Assembly: GCF_003287275.1 (NCBI RefSeq)
Contig: NZ_QEVW01000009.1
Location: 62,001 to 126,000, forward strand
Direction of reading: 5' to 3'
DNA from: Paenibacillus taichungensis
GTDB taxonomy: Bacteria > Bacillota > Bacilli > Paenibacillales > Paenibacillaceae
DNA length: 64,000 nt
In this document: in pieces, positions 28,183 through 37,066 of the stretch
How positions within the stretch are numbered: the first letter of the stretch is position 1
How the letters are laid out: each line of letters starts with the position of its first letter
Made by a program: the position numbers and the translations under genes
The notes under the pieces: generated by a model
Databases searched by the model: none
The model's input: the letters and a program-made list of their open reading frames with translations, nothing else
Told to the model about the DNA's origin: nothing

Positions 28183-29273
28183 TTCAATTGATGGAGCAGC
28201 TTGCTCCCAAACATCTGGCCGTGCCGGACGATCGGATTGGTCTTCAACTTGGCAGTTTGCAAAAGGAAATTACGCACGTTCTTATCGCGCTTGATGTTAC
28301 GAACGAAGTTGTAGACGAGGCCATTCGGATTGGAGCCAATCTGATTATTGCGCACCATGCCATCATTTTCCGCCCGGTCAAATCGCTAAACACAGACACA
28401 CCCATGGGAAAACTGTACGAGAAGCTAATCAAGCATGATATTGCGGTGTACATCAGTCATACCAATCTGGATGTGGCTGAAGGCGGCATGAATGACTGGA
28501 TGGCCGAGGCAATTGGAATTGAGAGCAAGGAATCACTTGAGGATGTACATACAGATCATTTGTTCAAACTGGCTGTATTTGTACCTCGCACCCATCATGA
28601 GCAGGTACTCCAGGCGATTCTCGAAGCCGGCGCTGGCAGTATTGGGCAGTACAACAAGTGCAGCTTCAATACGGAGGGCACAGGTACTTTTGTACCGGGA
28701 GAGGGGACACAACCTTTCATCGGTACAGAGGGACAGATGGAGCGTGTAGAGGAAATGCGGATTGAGACCATCGTACCGCAGAGTCTGCGCAGCAAGGTTG
28801 TACAAGCGATGCTTAAGGCTCATCCATATGAGGAAGTGGCCTATGACCTATATGCAATGGATTTAAAAGGCCGTACGCTTGGTCTAGGGCGCTTGGGACC
28901 ACTCAAACAACCAAAGACACTCGGTGAGCTGGTGGAGGTCGTTAAGGCCCAACTGAATGTGCCATACGTTAGGGTAGTAGGCGATCTCAATCGGCAAATC
29001 AAAAAAGCAGCAGTGCTTGGCGGTTCGGGCAGCCGATATACCCTTCCAGCTCGGTTCAAAGGTGCCGATGTTATCGTAACTGGAGACATTGATTATCATA
29101 CGGCTCACGATGCGCTGATGGCGGGCATGTGTATTATTGACGCCGGGCATAATGCCGAGAAAATCATGAAACCAAAAACTGCGGACTGGCTGCGTTTACG
29201 CTTGGAAGACAAACGTTATGACACGCAAGTGACCGCATCCGAGGTAAATACGGAAGTTTTCCAGTTTATCTAA
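28158..29273 (+). CDS. Nif3-like dinuclear metal-binding protein (DUF34, YqfO type)
   Basis: 371 aa. Two Nif3/DUF34 halves, with metal-ligand motifs IIAHHAIIFRPVKS near 63-76 and VTGDIDYHTAHDALMAG near 310-326 plus DAGHNAEK, flank a PII/CutA-like insert (about 130-235), the longer form found in Bacillales. Biochemical role is uncertain; GTP cyclohydrolase-like annotations in databases are not well founded. It starts inside the trmK end behind GGAGG, so the two are coupled. Confidence 0.9.
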   Translation: MFAKGQTVIQLMEQLAPKHLAVPDDRIGLQLGSLQKEITHVLIALDVTNEVVDEAIRIGANLIIAHHAIIFRPVKSLNTDTPMGKLYEKLIKHDIAVYISHTNLDVAEGGMNDWMAEAIGIESKESLEDVHTDHLFKLAVFVPRTHHEQVLQAILEAGAGSIGQYNKCSFNTEGTGTFVPGEGTQPFIGTEGQMERVEEMRIETIVPQSLRSKVVQAMLKAHPYEEVAYDLYAMDLKGRTLGLGRLGPLKQPKTLGELVEVVKAQLNVPYVRVVGDLNRQIKKAAVLGGSGSRYTLPARFKGADVIVTGDIDYHTAHDALMAGMCIIDAGHNAEKIMKPKTADWLRLRLEDKRYDTQVTASEVNTEVFQFI

Positions 29274-29309
29274 AAGCACTCGAGTTTATTGCTTCCAGTA
29301 AGATTAAGC

Positions 29310-29338
29310 TTGTTTGTAAACTCAAATGCCTGTATACT
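29310..29338 (+). promoter_or_regulatory. Sigma-A promoter of rnpB
   Basis: TTGTTT (29310-29315), 17-base spacer, TATACT (29333-29338), with transcription expected about 29345, just before the P1 helix. Confidence 0.75.
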
Positions 29339-29352
29339 ATGTAATGTTGTTC

Positions 29353-29761
29353 GGAAAGCTTGACAGACAATCGCTGGTGGCCTCGTTGCCACGAGAGGAA
29401 AGTCCGGGCTCCACAGGGCAGGATGCTGGATAACGTCCAGTCAGCGCGAGTTGAAGGATAGTGCCACAGAAATGGACCGCCGATGGCCGGATTTTCCGGC
29501 ACAGGCAAGGATGGAACCGAGGTGTAAGAGACCCCGAGGAACGCTGGTGACTTCGTTCCTGGTAAACCCCATCTGGAGCAAGACCTAATGGGACACAGTC
29601 AACTCTTCGGAGAAGGCAGCCTTAGCCCGAGGTGTGTCTAGGTTGGTCGCTTGAGCTGTGCAGCAATGTATGGCCTAGATAGATGATTGTCGCTTGTGGT
29701 GGGAGGGTAGTTCCCGTCTGAACCACGAAGAGCACAGAACCCGGCTTACGGTAAGCTTTCC
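29353..29761 (+). ncRNA. rnpB: RNase P RNA, type A architecture
   Basis: Catalytic RNA that matures the 5' ends of tRNAs. P1 is closed by GGAAAGCTT (29353-) and AAGCTTTCC (29753-29761). Conserved blocks include GAGGAAAGTCCGGGCTCC, AGGGCAGGATGCTGG, GACCGCCGATGGCC, GGTAAACCCCATCTGGAGCAA, the TTGGTCGCTTGAGC region with the GGT that pairs with tRNA CCA, GGCCTAGATAGATGATTGTC and ACAGAACCCGGCTTA. These read like the ancestral type A RNA (as in E. coli), not the Bacillus type B. An additional helix GTGGT/ACCAC (29696-29726) lies near the 3' end. Confidence 0.95.
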
Positions 29762-29900
29762 TAACTACAACACAACAGTAACAAGTACAGTCCACTATCA
29801 GTCACGGGCAAACAGATCGATTGTACCTGATGTGCCTGACTGATCAGAAGGACGCGATTAAACTAAACTTCAAAAGAATTCCTGCACAGCAGGTCATATA

Positions 29901-29948
29901 AATAAGGCGTCAGACTTCGAGATTGCTCGAATCTGGCGCCTTATTTTT
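29901..29948. terminator. Bidirectional terminator between rnpB and the aminotransferase gene
   Basis: AATAAGGCG-CAGA-TTCGAG pairs with CTCGAA-TCTG-GCGCCTTATT around a four-base loop and is flanked by A and T runs, so it can serve both converging transcripts. Between rnpB and this site (29762-29900) I see only minor repeats (a CAGTCA.../TGACTG-like pair about 29797-29843). Confidence 0.88.
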
Positions 29949-30002
29949 GTTGTTATTCAAGAATGAGAAATTGTTCCTAATGATACAGTGGATGACAGTT
30001 CG

Positions 30003-31232
30003 TTACAGTGTAACTACACTGTCCGACTGTAATGATGCATGCCAGCGTTGAATGGCACGATCCATACGCTCTACAGCTTCGGGAAGCAGATCTGGATCAG
30101 TATGAGTAAAGTTGATTCGCATACGGTTCAGCTCTGGTGTACCCGCATAGAAGGAATCCCCTGGTACAATACATACTTTCTCTTGAATTCCATAGGTAAA
30201 CAGGTTGCTGGCCAGCATACCCTCAGGCAGTTGCAGCCATAGGAACATTCCGCCCTGAGGTGAGTTCCAAGAGATGCCTTCCCACGATTTTGCAGCCATG
30301 AGAGTGGTCATTTTTTTCATCCGTTGTTCATAATCCTGTGAGATAGTGCGAATATGAACGTCCAGATCGAAAGACTCCAGTAGTGCATGAAGTGCTCTTT
30401 GGTCGATGCTGCTGGAGTGCAAATCTGCCCCTTGTTTGGCCCGTGCAGCAATTTTGATAACATCCGGAGCAGCCAGTATCCAGCCTGTGCGGAGACCTGG
30501 TGCTACTGTTTTGGAGAATGTGCTGGTATAGATGACATTGGATGGACCCTCATAGGATTCTGCATCCAATTGCGCCAGTGCAGGGGCATCCAGTTGTTCC
30601 GGTTTAAAGCGGATTTCACCATAAGGATCGTCTTCCAGAATCAGTACGCCATATTTCCGGCACAGATCCACGGCTTGTTGCCGTCTGGTGCGACTCCATA
30701 CTTTACCTGACGGGTTGGAGAACGTAGGGTTAATGTAAACGAGCTTTGGTCGATGCAGTTGTAGCTGTTCCTCCAGGGATTCAGGTAACATTCCGTCATC
30801 ATCACAGGTAACACCGTGTGCCTCAGCCTGATAGGAATGAATGACTTGAAGAGCAGCCAGATAGGTTGGTGATTCAACCAGTACGCTGTCGCCTGGATCG
30901 AGCAAAATTCGGCATACCAAGTCAATGGATTGCTGGGAACCGGTAGTCAGAAGCATATGGTCAGGTGAAGCGGGAATGCCCTTGGATTCAAGACGTTCTG
31001 CAATTTTGGCACGTAATGGTCGGAAACCTTCTGTTTCTGCATATTGAAGAGCAGCCGAACCACCCATGAATACCTTTTCGTATGCGTCACGGATGGCCTC
31101 AAGCGGGAATGATGACTGGGCAGGTAAACCGCCGGCCAGAGAAATCATTCCAGGCGCCTGTGCAGCCTGTAACATGTCGCGAACGACAGAGGACGGGGTA
31201 TTTTGTGCCATTTTGGACCAAGGGATATTCAT
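30003..31232 (-). CDS. PLP-dependent aminotransferase, class I/II (2-aminoadipate/MocR-type fold)
   Basis: 409 aa fold-type I aminotransferase. The PLP-binding Lys is Lys241 in STFSKTVAPGLRTGW; YINPTFSNPSGKVW and LILEDDPYGEIRF are the usual substrate and cofactor contacts, and the C-terminal RINFTHTD Arg binds the carboxylate. Substrate cannot be read from sequence; LysN/aromatic-type enzymes are nearest by pattern. It is divergent from a MocR-family regulator at 31342 and shares an operator region with it, so it is probably that regulator's target. Confidence 0.85.
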   Translation of the reverse strand: MNIPWSKMAQNTPSSVVRDMLQAAQAPGMISLAGGLPAQSSFPLEAIRDAYEKVFMGGSAALQYAETEGFRPLRAKIAERLESKGIPASPDHMLLTTGSQQSIDLVCRILLDPGDSVLVESPTYLAALQVIHSYQAEAHGVTCDDDGMLPESLEEQLQLHRPKLVYINPTFSNPSGKVWSRTRRQQAVDLCRKYGVLILEDDPYGEIRFKPEQLDAPALAQLDAESYEGPSNVIYTSTFSKTVAPGLRTGWILAAPDVIKIAARAKQGADLHSSSIDQRALHALLESFDLDVHIRTISQDYEQRMKKMTTLMAAKSWEGISWNSPQGGMFLWLQLPEGMLASNLFTYGIQEKVCIVPGDSFYAGTPELNRMRINFTHTDPDLLPEAVERMDRAIQRWHASLQSDSVVTL

Positions 31233-31246
31233 ATTATTCTCATCTC

Positions 31247-31325
31247 CTGTTATTCACTGTTATACTGATATTATAAACTATAATAGACGGAATGCAGTAT
31301 AACAGTAAAATGCTGATCATAACAG
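31247..31325. promoter_or_regulatory. Shared operator/promoter region with perfect inverted repeat (MocR-type)
   Basis: CTGTTATACTG (31257-31267) and its exact inverted copy CAGTATAACAG (31295-31305) flank a TATAAT (31279-31284) for the + strand and an opposite-strand TATAAT (31275-31270). Two further half-sites, CTGTTAT (31247-31253) and ATAACAG (31319-31325), sit outside them in matching orientation. Symmetric placement between divergent genes suggests one dimeric regulator controls both. Confidence 0.7.
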
Positions 31326-31341
31326 TTGGGAGGGTGCAGGT

Positions 31342-32862
31342 GTGCATATTGAATTGAAACGGGGAAGCAGCACCAAATTGTATGTTCAGATCGCCCTTAC
31401 ACTTGCTGACCGAATAAGGTCTGGACTAATTGAGCCTGGAACCCGTCTGCCGTCGGTTCGTAAAATGACGACTGATCTGGGCGTCAGCCTGGTCACCGTG
31501 TCCAAAGCTTATGCCGAGCTCGAAGCCATACAGCTGGTTACATGTTCCCAGGGGAAGGGATGTTACGTACGGGGGGCGCAAGAACTGGAGAAAACGGAGG
31601 ATATGGAGAGAAATCACCGTACTCATGCAAAGAATGAATCCAGCACACCTTGGAACTGGCAGATGGCTCTTGTGGATTATTTGCCCCGAGCTCAGCTCTG
31701 GAGACATTTTGACGCATCTCCACAAGTTAAATATGAGCTGCATATGTCGGCAATTCAGCCTGAATTGTTGCCAACGCGAGAGATTATCGATAGTGCATAC
31801 CGACTTTCCTCGAATCATCCAGAGCGCATGGCTGCCTACGGGTCCTTTCAGGGAGATAGGGAATTGCGTCAGACGTTTTCTGGGCATTTTGCAGAAAGAG
31901 GTTTGCGGGTAATGCCTGAACGAATGCTGATTACGAGCGGTACCCAGCAGGGGATCGATCTTGTCGCGCGTACGTTTGTTGGTCCTGGTGACGTCGTTTA
32001 CATGGAAGCACCGAGCTATACGGGAGCCATTGATGTGTTCACAAGCAGAGGAGCGAAGATTATTACGGTGCCGATGGATGACGATGGTATGCGTATTGAT
32101 TTGTTAACCCGATTGTGTGATACATACCCGCCAAAGTTGATATACACGATTCCTACGTTTCACAATCCTACGGGCATTACGATGAGTGCCAAACGGCGTG
32201 CGCAACTGCTTAACCTTGCTCAGAGTTATCATTGTCTCATCCTGGAGGATGATCCGTTCGCCGATCTGTATTTCCGTGATCCTCCACCTGCTTCCATTAA
32301 ATCGATGGATGGGACGGGCCATGTGATATATATCAAAAGCTTCAGCAAAGTACTGTCTCCTGGCTGCCGTGTAGCGTGTGCAGTTGCAGACGGAAGTGTG
32401 CTCACCCGACTTGTTGCAGCCAAATCCACTGCAGATCTCGGGAGTCCGCTGCTTACACAAAAGGCCTTGCAATCGTTTATACAACATCAATACAGTGCGT
32501 ATACAGCGCGATTGAGAGATGAGTTATATTCCCGGCTGCTGGCCGCATCAGCGGTACTGGAGGAACAAGGTTCTCCCGGGATGTACTGGACTTTGCCTGA
32601 TGGAGGACTAAACTTGTGGCTGCAATTGCCAGATGGTTTGGATATGCGTGAGCTGCATCGCCAGTCACTTTCTGCAGGTGTTTCTTTTTTGCCGGGCTCT
32701 GCTTGTTATGTGGGGGAAACGGATACGGCGAGTCTAAGGATTTGCTTCACGGTTACGAATCAGGAGCTGTTATGTGAAGGGCTGCGGGTATTATGCATGG
32801 TCATTAAGAACATTACACCGCAACAGGGTGGGACATCGGCGGACAGGCTCCCGCTTATATAA
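31342..32862 (+). CDS. MocR family transcriptional regulator (GntR HTH fused to aminotransferase fold)
   Basis: 506 aa. Residues ~10-77 form a GntR winged helix (LADRIRSGLIEPGTRLPSVR, then LGVSLVTVSKAYAELE), followed by a linker and a class I aminotransferase-like domain with the PLP Lys336 in KSFSKVLSPGCRVA and LILEDDPFADLYF. Such proteins sense PLP or an amino compound and switch adjacent genes. Divergent aminotransferase and the inverted repeat between them support autoregulation and control of the neighbour. Start is GTG after GGGAGGGTGC. Confidence 0.9.
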   Translation: MHIELKRGSSTKLYVQIALTLADRIRSGLIEPGTRLPSVRKMTTDLGVSLVTVSKAYAELEAIQLVTCSQGKGCYVRGAQELEKTEDMERNHRTHAKNESSTPWNWQMALVDYLPRAQLWRHFDASPQVKYELHMSAIQPELLPTREIIDSAYRLSSNHPERMAAYGSFQGDRELRQTFSGHFAERGLRVMPERMLITSGTQQGIDLVARTFVGPGDVVYMEAPSYTGAIDVFTSRGAKIITVPMDDDGMRIDLLTRLCDTYPPKLIYTIPTFHNPTGITMSAKRRAQLLNLAQSYHCLILEDDPFADLYFRDPPPASIKSMDGTGHVIYIKSFSKVLSPGCRVACAVADGSVLTRLVAAKSTADLGSPLLTQKALQSFIQHQYSAYTARLRDELYSRLLAASAVLEEQGSPGMYWTLPDGGLNLWLQLPDGLDMRELHRQSLSAGVSFLPGSACYVGETDTASLRICFTVTNQELLCEGLRVLCMVIKNITPQQGGTSADRLPLI

Positions 32863-32947
32863 TTTTTCGGAACACGGACATACATCCAATCCACATCGGA
32901 CCCAGTGCAATACGTTATAGTATCACTTGAAAGGGAGTTGGTTTGAA

Positions 32948-33205
32948 ATGAACCATTTCTGTCCACCGCTTTGTCCGATTGTATGTGACCCTATCCAGGT
33001 TGTTGAAGATTACTACATCCCACAAATCGTACCCGTAATTCACCCGATTGAAGTCATCAAAAAACATCACTGTGTGCCAATCCATCATCACATGTATCCT
33101 GTCGTGGTCAAAGAAGAAGATCCTTGTTATGTTTCAAGCTACAACGGGAAGAAAAAATCCGTGAAAAAATCAAGCAAATCCCTCACAACATCCCGCAAAC
33201 GCTAG
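32948..33205 (+). CDS. CotD-like spore coat protein
   Basis: 85 aa from ATG 32948 (about 10 bases after AAGGGAG). Composition is typical of CotD family inner-coat proteins: Cys in the first 15 residues (HFCPPLCPIVCDP), His/Pro/Ile-rich centre (VIHPIEVIKKHHCVPIHHHM) and a Lys/Ser-rich tail. A sequence AATACGTTA (about 32910) recalls the sigma-K -10 CATAnnnTA but is imperfect. Monocistronic, closed by a strong terminator. Confidence 0.75.
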   Translation: MNHFCPPLCPIVCDPIQVVEDYYIPQIVPVIHPIEVIKKHHCVPIHHHMYPVVVKEEDPCYVSSYNGKKKSVKKSSKSLTTSRKR

Positions 33206-33207
33206 TC

Positions 33208-33290
33208 GCAGCGGGTGCCCCGGGGGAATAGGTAAATATACCAAAGAGCAGCATACGCCCCGGGGCGCAGCTGCTTTTGTTTTTTTTTTA
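33208..33290 (+). terminator. Strong terminator after the CotD-like gene
   Basis: GCAGC with GTGCCCCGGGG (33208-33225) pairs with CCCCGGGGCGC and GCTGC (33256-33274) around an AT-rich loop, then TTTTGTTTTTTTTT. The T run also lies near the 3' end of the converging protease gene. Confidence 0.85.
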
Positions 33291-33302
33291 TACAGTGTAC
33301 GG

Positions 33303-35180
33303 TTATTGTTTGATGTACCTTTTCATTGTATTGTCCATTTGTTGTCTCACATGTTGTGGCCAGAATTGAAGTGGGGCACTGTTGCCAGAGGCCGCCTCCA
33401 ATGCTTTAAACACATCGATCTGACCATAACCGAAATACTTGTCATGACCTGGGTCTCCCAGATCTATGACGCTTTGACGCATGAGATCCATGACTTCTGT
33501 GTTCGTCAAATCAGGGTTGAGTGAGCGAATCAAGCCTGCAAGTGCCGCCACATGGGGGCTTGCCATCGACGTTCCGGACAAGGCTGCATATTGGTTGTTC
33601 GGATACGTACTTGCAATGCTGGTCCCTGGAGCCGTCACATCGACGTAATCCCCGTAGTTGGAATAGGAAGCTTTGTTCATGTCAGCATCCGTAGCGGATA
33701 CCGCAAATACTTCTGGATAAGCGGCAGGGTATCCCGGACGCTCCGTATTATCGTTACCGGTCGCTGCAATTAATACAATGTCGCGATCAAAAGCGTATTT
33801 GATAGCATCATGAAGAAATTGGGCATCGGCATAGTTACCCAGACTCATATTAATGACCTTGGCTCCATGATCAGCAGCCCAAATGATGCCTTCGGCCACA
33901 GCATAGGTTGTGCCTGAACCCGAATTATCCAGCACTTTAACAGGCAGTACCTTGTTATACCAGCTCATGCCTGCTACACCTTCGTTGTTATTCACAACAG
34001 CGCCAATGATGCCTGCTACATGTGTACCATGGCCTACGTCATCAAGCGGTTGGCTCGCCGGATCGACAACATTATAACCTTTCAGTAGCTTACCCTTCAG
34101 ATCGGGATGAGTCAGATCAACGCCGGTGTCTACCACCGCAACGATAACATCCTTGTTGCCCTTCGTAATATTCCAGCCACGGTTAGTCTCAATGGCGGGC
34201 AGGTTCCATTGGTAATCGGAAAACAAAATATCATTGGGCACGGTTACATCTTTTTGTTCAGGAACGGTCTCATTGGTTAAATACATGTAGTGGGGTTCCA
34301 TATACAGCGGATTCCATTTACGTTCGAAATAAGCATGTAATTGTTCATAATTCATATGTTCCGACCGAAAAACATACGTGTATCCCAGCTTGCGTGCCGA
34401 TTGCGTCCGCAGGTCAGATTTAATGATGCGCATATCCCGTTCACCTGGATCCTGACGGAACCGGATAACGATTTCATTTTCGTAAAAATGGCTGGCATTG
34501 GCATTATCATGTCCTGTTTTTACAGTGATTTCTTTAAGGGTGTCAGGGTGCACTGACTCGATTTTAAATTTACCTTCACGAGGATAAGGGATCATGCGCA
34601 AATTTTTGCGCTGATGCTGTTCCACGGCATTCAGTACATTTTGGCTAAACAGAGCAATGACGGCACGTTCTCCATCCTTGGAGGGCTGCGCCATAACAAA
34701 AAACTTTTCCTTGCCGAGAGGAAAGGAAGAAGATTCGAAGCTTTGACGTTTGCTCACTGCTTTCTTGGCTAAGGCGAGAGAATGCTCCAGCTTTTGCTGT
34801 TCCATTTTGCTTCCTTTTGCTGCTGTTTTGTCAAAGTGCCGACTGCGTGATCCTTTGGTATTCATTACATCAATAGATCGTATATGATCATGTGTTTTTT
34901 GTAGCTCTTTAACGTATTGGCTTATTTGCACATCATTCATTTTGGAGGTCTTCTCTAGCATGATGCTAAGGTGCTGTTTGGCATCTGCACGGGTCAGCAG
35001 ATCGGTTGACTTTACATCCTGGACTTTAAGACGTTGTTTGCTCGCATGTTCCTCGTGTGGAGAATCGGGCATGGCACTTGGAGCAGGAACAGGGCGATTG
35101 GACGTTGGAAGCAAAAGCGTCAAGGCAAGTGCGCCCGCACCCGCGGCAATGGCCCAGTTAACCCATTTCGGTCTGGACAT
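33303..35180 (-). CDS. Membrane-anchored subtilisin-like serine protease (S8) with long N-terminal domain
   Basis: 625 aa. A membrane helix or signal (about 8-27) is followed by ~290 residues before the peptidase. The catalytic triad is AVVDTGVDLTHPDL (Asp about 347), GHGTHVAG (His about 384) and GTSMASPHVA (Ser about 535). The segment YENEIVIRFRQDP to about residue 320 resembles an I9-like propeptide; the part before it (about 40-230, including FFVMAQPSKDGERAVIALFS) reads like an extracellular sensor fold, which is inference only. GAGGAGG precedes the ATG. The 287-bp gap upstream shows no clear operator. Confidence 0.88.
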   Translation of the reverse strand: MSRPKWVNWAIAAGAGALALTLLLPTSNRPVPAPSAMPDSPHEEHASKQRLKVQDVKSTDLLTRADAKQHLSIMLEKTSKMNDVQISQYVKELQKTHDHIRSIDVMNTKGSRSRHFDKTAAKGSKMEQQKLEHSLALAKKAVSKRQSFESSSFPLGKEKFFVMAQPSKDGERAVIALFSQNVLNAVEQHQRKNLRMIPYPREGKFKIESVHPDTLKEITVKTGHDNANASHFYENEIVIRFRQDPGERDMRIIKSDLRTQSARKLGYTYVFRSEHMNYEQLHAYFERKWNPLYMEPHYMYLTNETVPEQKDVTVPNDILFSDYQWNLPAIETNRGWNITKGNKDVIVAVVDTGVDLTHPDLKGKLLKGYNVVDPASQPLDDVGHGTHVAGIIGAVVNNNEGVAGMSWYNKVLPVKVLDNSGSGTTYAVAEGIIWAADHGAKVINMSLGNYADAQFLHDAIKYAFDRDIVLIAATGNDNTERPGYPAAYPEVFAVSATDADMNKASYSNYGDYVDVTAPGTSIASTYPNNQYAALSGTSMASPHVAALAGLIRSLNPDLTNTEVMDLMRQSVIDLGDPGHDKYFGYGQIDVFKALEAASGNSAPLQFWPQHVRQQMDNTMKRYIKQ

Positions 35181-35467
35181 AAGGATGGAACCTCCTCGTT
35201 TATTTTGAAAATCATCTTACAGTGCTCTGATATCATCGTTGTCACTGGATATATCTATCGTTAGGAAAAGCGGTTATTTTTATGCAGATGAACATCAGGT
35301 GAGCAATGTATAAAGGGCATGTTCAGGAACAGAAAGGGAAAGCCTGATTAAGGGATACCGCTCGTCATCTTTTTATGGTAGGATAGTACCTGAGAATTCA
35401 AGGTCAGGGGAGAACCTCCCGTTGGCCGATCTATATGTAAGGACTTATTTAAGGGGGAGCTACCTTT

Positions 35468-35974
35468 ATGTCAGCAGCCAATGTACAGAAAACATGTGAG
35501 TCAACTAGGGAAAAGTTAAAACCGGCTATCGATCGGATCGAAAAATTTTTGAATGAAAATGCCTTGCCTGAACTGGATCAGAATCAGACGGAGGAGTCAT
35601 CAGCCTTCTACAAAGGATTTCTTTCGGATCTCCGTCATTTGCTCGTTTTTTCTGAAGTTTCTTACGAAAAACTTGGCGTTGTGCTGCGTCGTGCCAATTT
35701 TGATGTCGATTTTGCCGAAAAGGCTCTCTATAACACATATCATCAAAGTATAAACAGCTTTTTTTATCCCAAAAATGAATGTTACTCCGAAGATGGAAGA
35801 TATGCTTACACTGGTCAGGATGCAATCCGTTTCCGTGATAAACCAATTCGTGCAGTACGTGATGTCATTCTTGAGATATCAAAAACGTACGAAGAATTGC
35901 GCGATGATTTGGCCTTTTATGAAAGTGACTATCTGACGCAGCGTCGGATGCAAAACCAACGCAATCACGCGTAA
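35468..35974 (+). CDS. DUF3907 protein (YpuI family)
   Basis: 168 aa cytoplasmic, mostly helical. The stretch ALYNTYHQSINSFFYPKNE and GRYAYTGQDAIRF, and the terminal EELRDDLAFYESDYLTQ, match my memory of B. subtilis YpuI. Function unknown. It follows AAGGGGGAGC and is closed by a terminator at 36008. It is not linked to its B. subtilis neighbours. Confidence 0.72.
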   Translation: MSAANVQKTCESTREKLKPAIDRIEKFLNENALPELDQNQTEESSAFYKGFLSDLRHLLVFSEVSYEKLGVVLRRANFDVDFAEKALYNTYHQSINSFFYPKNECYSEDGRYAYTGQDAIRFRDKPIRAVRDVILEISKTYEELRDDLAFYESDYLTQRRMQNQRNHA

Positions 35975-36007
35975 TTACATTTTCAACTTATATACGAATT
36001 GGACAAA

Positions 36008-36032
36008 ACCGCCCTTGTGGGCGGTTTTTTTG
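36008..36032 (+). terminator. Terminator after the DUF3907 gene
   Basis: ACCGCCC-TTGT-GGGCGGT (36008-36025) followed by a run of T. Confidence 0.92.
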
Positions 36033-36141
36033 CGTTTTCTTCAACTGGCATTTGTAGATAAAGGATCATGTCATCATCTGGCATTTCGTTGGAGAATAGC
36101 CGATTTACGGTGCGGAGACAATAGATGTCGAGGTGATAAAA

Positions 36142-36360
36142 ATGAGCCAAGAGAAGCCGATCGTCAAATGCAGTGTTGCTAACTGCCACTTTTGGGGAGA
36201 AAACAATTTCTGCCAGGCTGATGCCATCATGATTGACATTGACCAACATGCCACCCGTCGTTTACATGAGGAATTTGCCGGAGAGACTTTTGATTCCGAT
36301 CATCACGATCATGCCCGTACTTCATCTGCGACTTGCTGTCACACATTCAAACCGAAATGA
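36142..36360 (+). CDS. DUF1540 small cysteine-rich protein
   Basis: 72 aa with one DUF1540-type motif, VKCSVANCHFWGENNFCQAD (Cys spacing C-x4-C-x8-C), and a His/Cys-rich C-terminal half ending SATCCHTF, probably metal binding. ATG 36142 is 7 bases after GAGGTG; the upstream GTG 36133 overlaps the ribosome site. Many sporulating Bacillota carry such proteins; role unknown. Confidence 0.8.
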   Translation: MSQEKPIVKCSVANCHFWGENNFCQADAIMIDIDQHATRRLHEEFAGETFDSDHHDHARTSSATCCHTFKPK

Positions 36361-36394
36361 GCAGTCATTCCCATTTATATGGAGGTGCTTTGCA

Positions 36395-36817
36395 TTGAAT
36401 AATGACCGTAGAGATGATCAATCGTTCCAACGTCCAAAATCGACTCCGCTAGATGAAAAGCAGCGTCAACGTGTAGACTATCCAAGACGTAGCCACAGAG
36501 AAGAGTATGGCGCAGAGGTAGCGCCCCCAACAGGTTCTATTCGAACAGAACCTACGGAAAGAACAGATCATACTCCTGTTAAGCGTGAAGATGACGGTGA
36601 CGGTGTTATGAAATCTACTGGCCGTATCTCTGGATATATGGGGCTGGCCTTTGGTATCGCATCCTTATTTATGTGGTCCATTGTCCTTGGTCCAGCTGCA
36701 GCCGTACTTGGTTACTATGCTTACGTCAATGGCCGGAAAACGGCGGGTGCGTGGTCCATCGGACTTGGGGCAGTGGCAACACTCAGCTATTTCTTCATGA
36801 TCCCATTCGCCCGTTAA
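36395..36817 (+). CDS. Small membrane protein with DUF4190-like C-terminus
   Basis: 140 aa. The N-terminal ~75 residues are charged and disordered (many Arg, Asp, Pro, Thr). The rest is two membrane helices in the DUF4190 pattern: GYMGLAFGIASLFMWSIVLG, a short loop GYYAYVNGRK, and AGAWSIGLGAVATLSYFFM. I start at TTG 36395, 7 bases after GGAGGTG; upstream codons overlap the DUF1540 gene in another frame. Function unknown. Confidence 0.75.
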   Translation: MNNDRRDDQSFQRPKSTPLDEKQRQRVDYPRRSHREEYGAEVAPPTGSIRTEPTERTDHTPVKREDDGDGVMKSTGRISGYMGLAFGIASLFMWSIVLGPAAAVLGYYAYVNGRKTAGAWSIGLGAVATLSYFFMIPFAR

Positions 36818-36899
36818 TAAAGCAAAGCACAAACATGATCTAATCTTTTTAGCACTAAACAAGTGCTTAACGAACAGGATATGAGCTTATTATTTTCAG

Positions 36900-36943
36900 C
36901 CTTCTGCTCCCGCCTTCTAAAGGGGGATTACAGAAGGTTTTTT
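36900..36943 (+). terminator. Terminator after the DUF4190-like gene
   Basis: CCTTCTG (36900-36906) pairs with CAGAAGG (36931-36937), with an inner CTCCCGCC/GGGGGA helix, followed by six T. Confidence 0.87.
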
Positions 36944-37066
36944 CGCATTTGCGTAATAAAGTTGTATGATCGGTCTATTTTTTTGAAAACAATGGAACCT
37001 CCCTGTAAAATAATGTAGAATAAAGTCATAATCTACGTTTACATTATACGGGAGTGAATATAACTC

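Noticed and set aside
36233..36394. Upstream extension of the DUF4190-like gene
   Set aside because: It overlaps the DUF1540 gene in another frame, and TTG 36395 has a perfectly spaced GGAGGTG.
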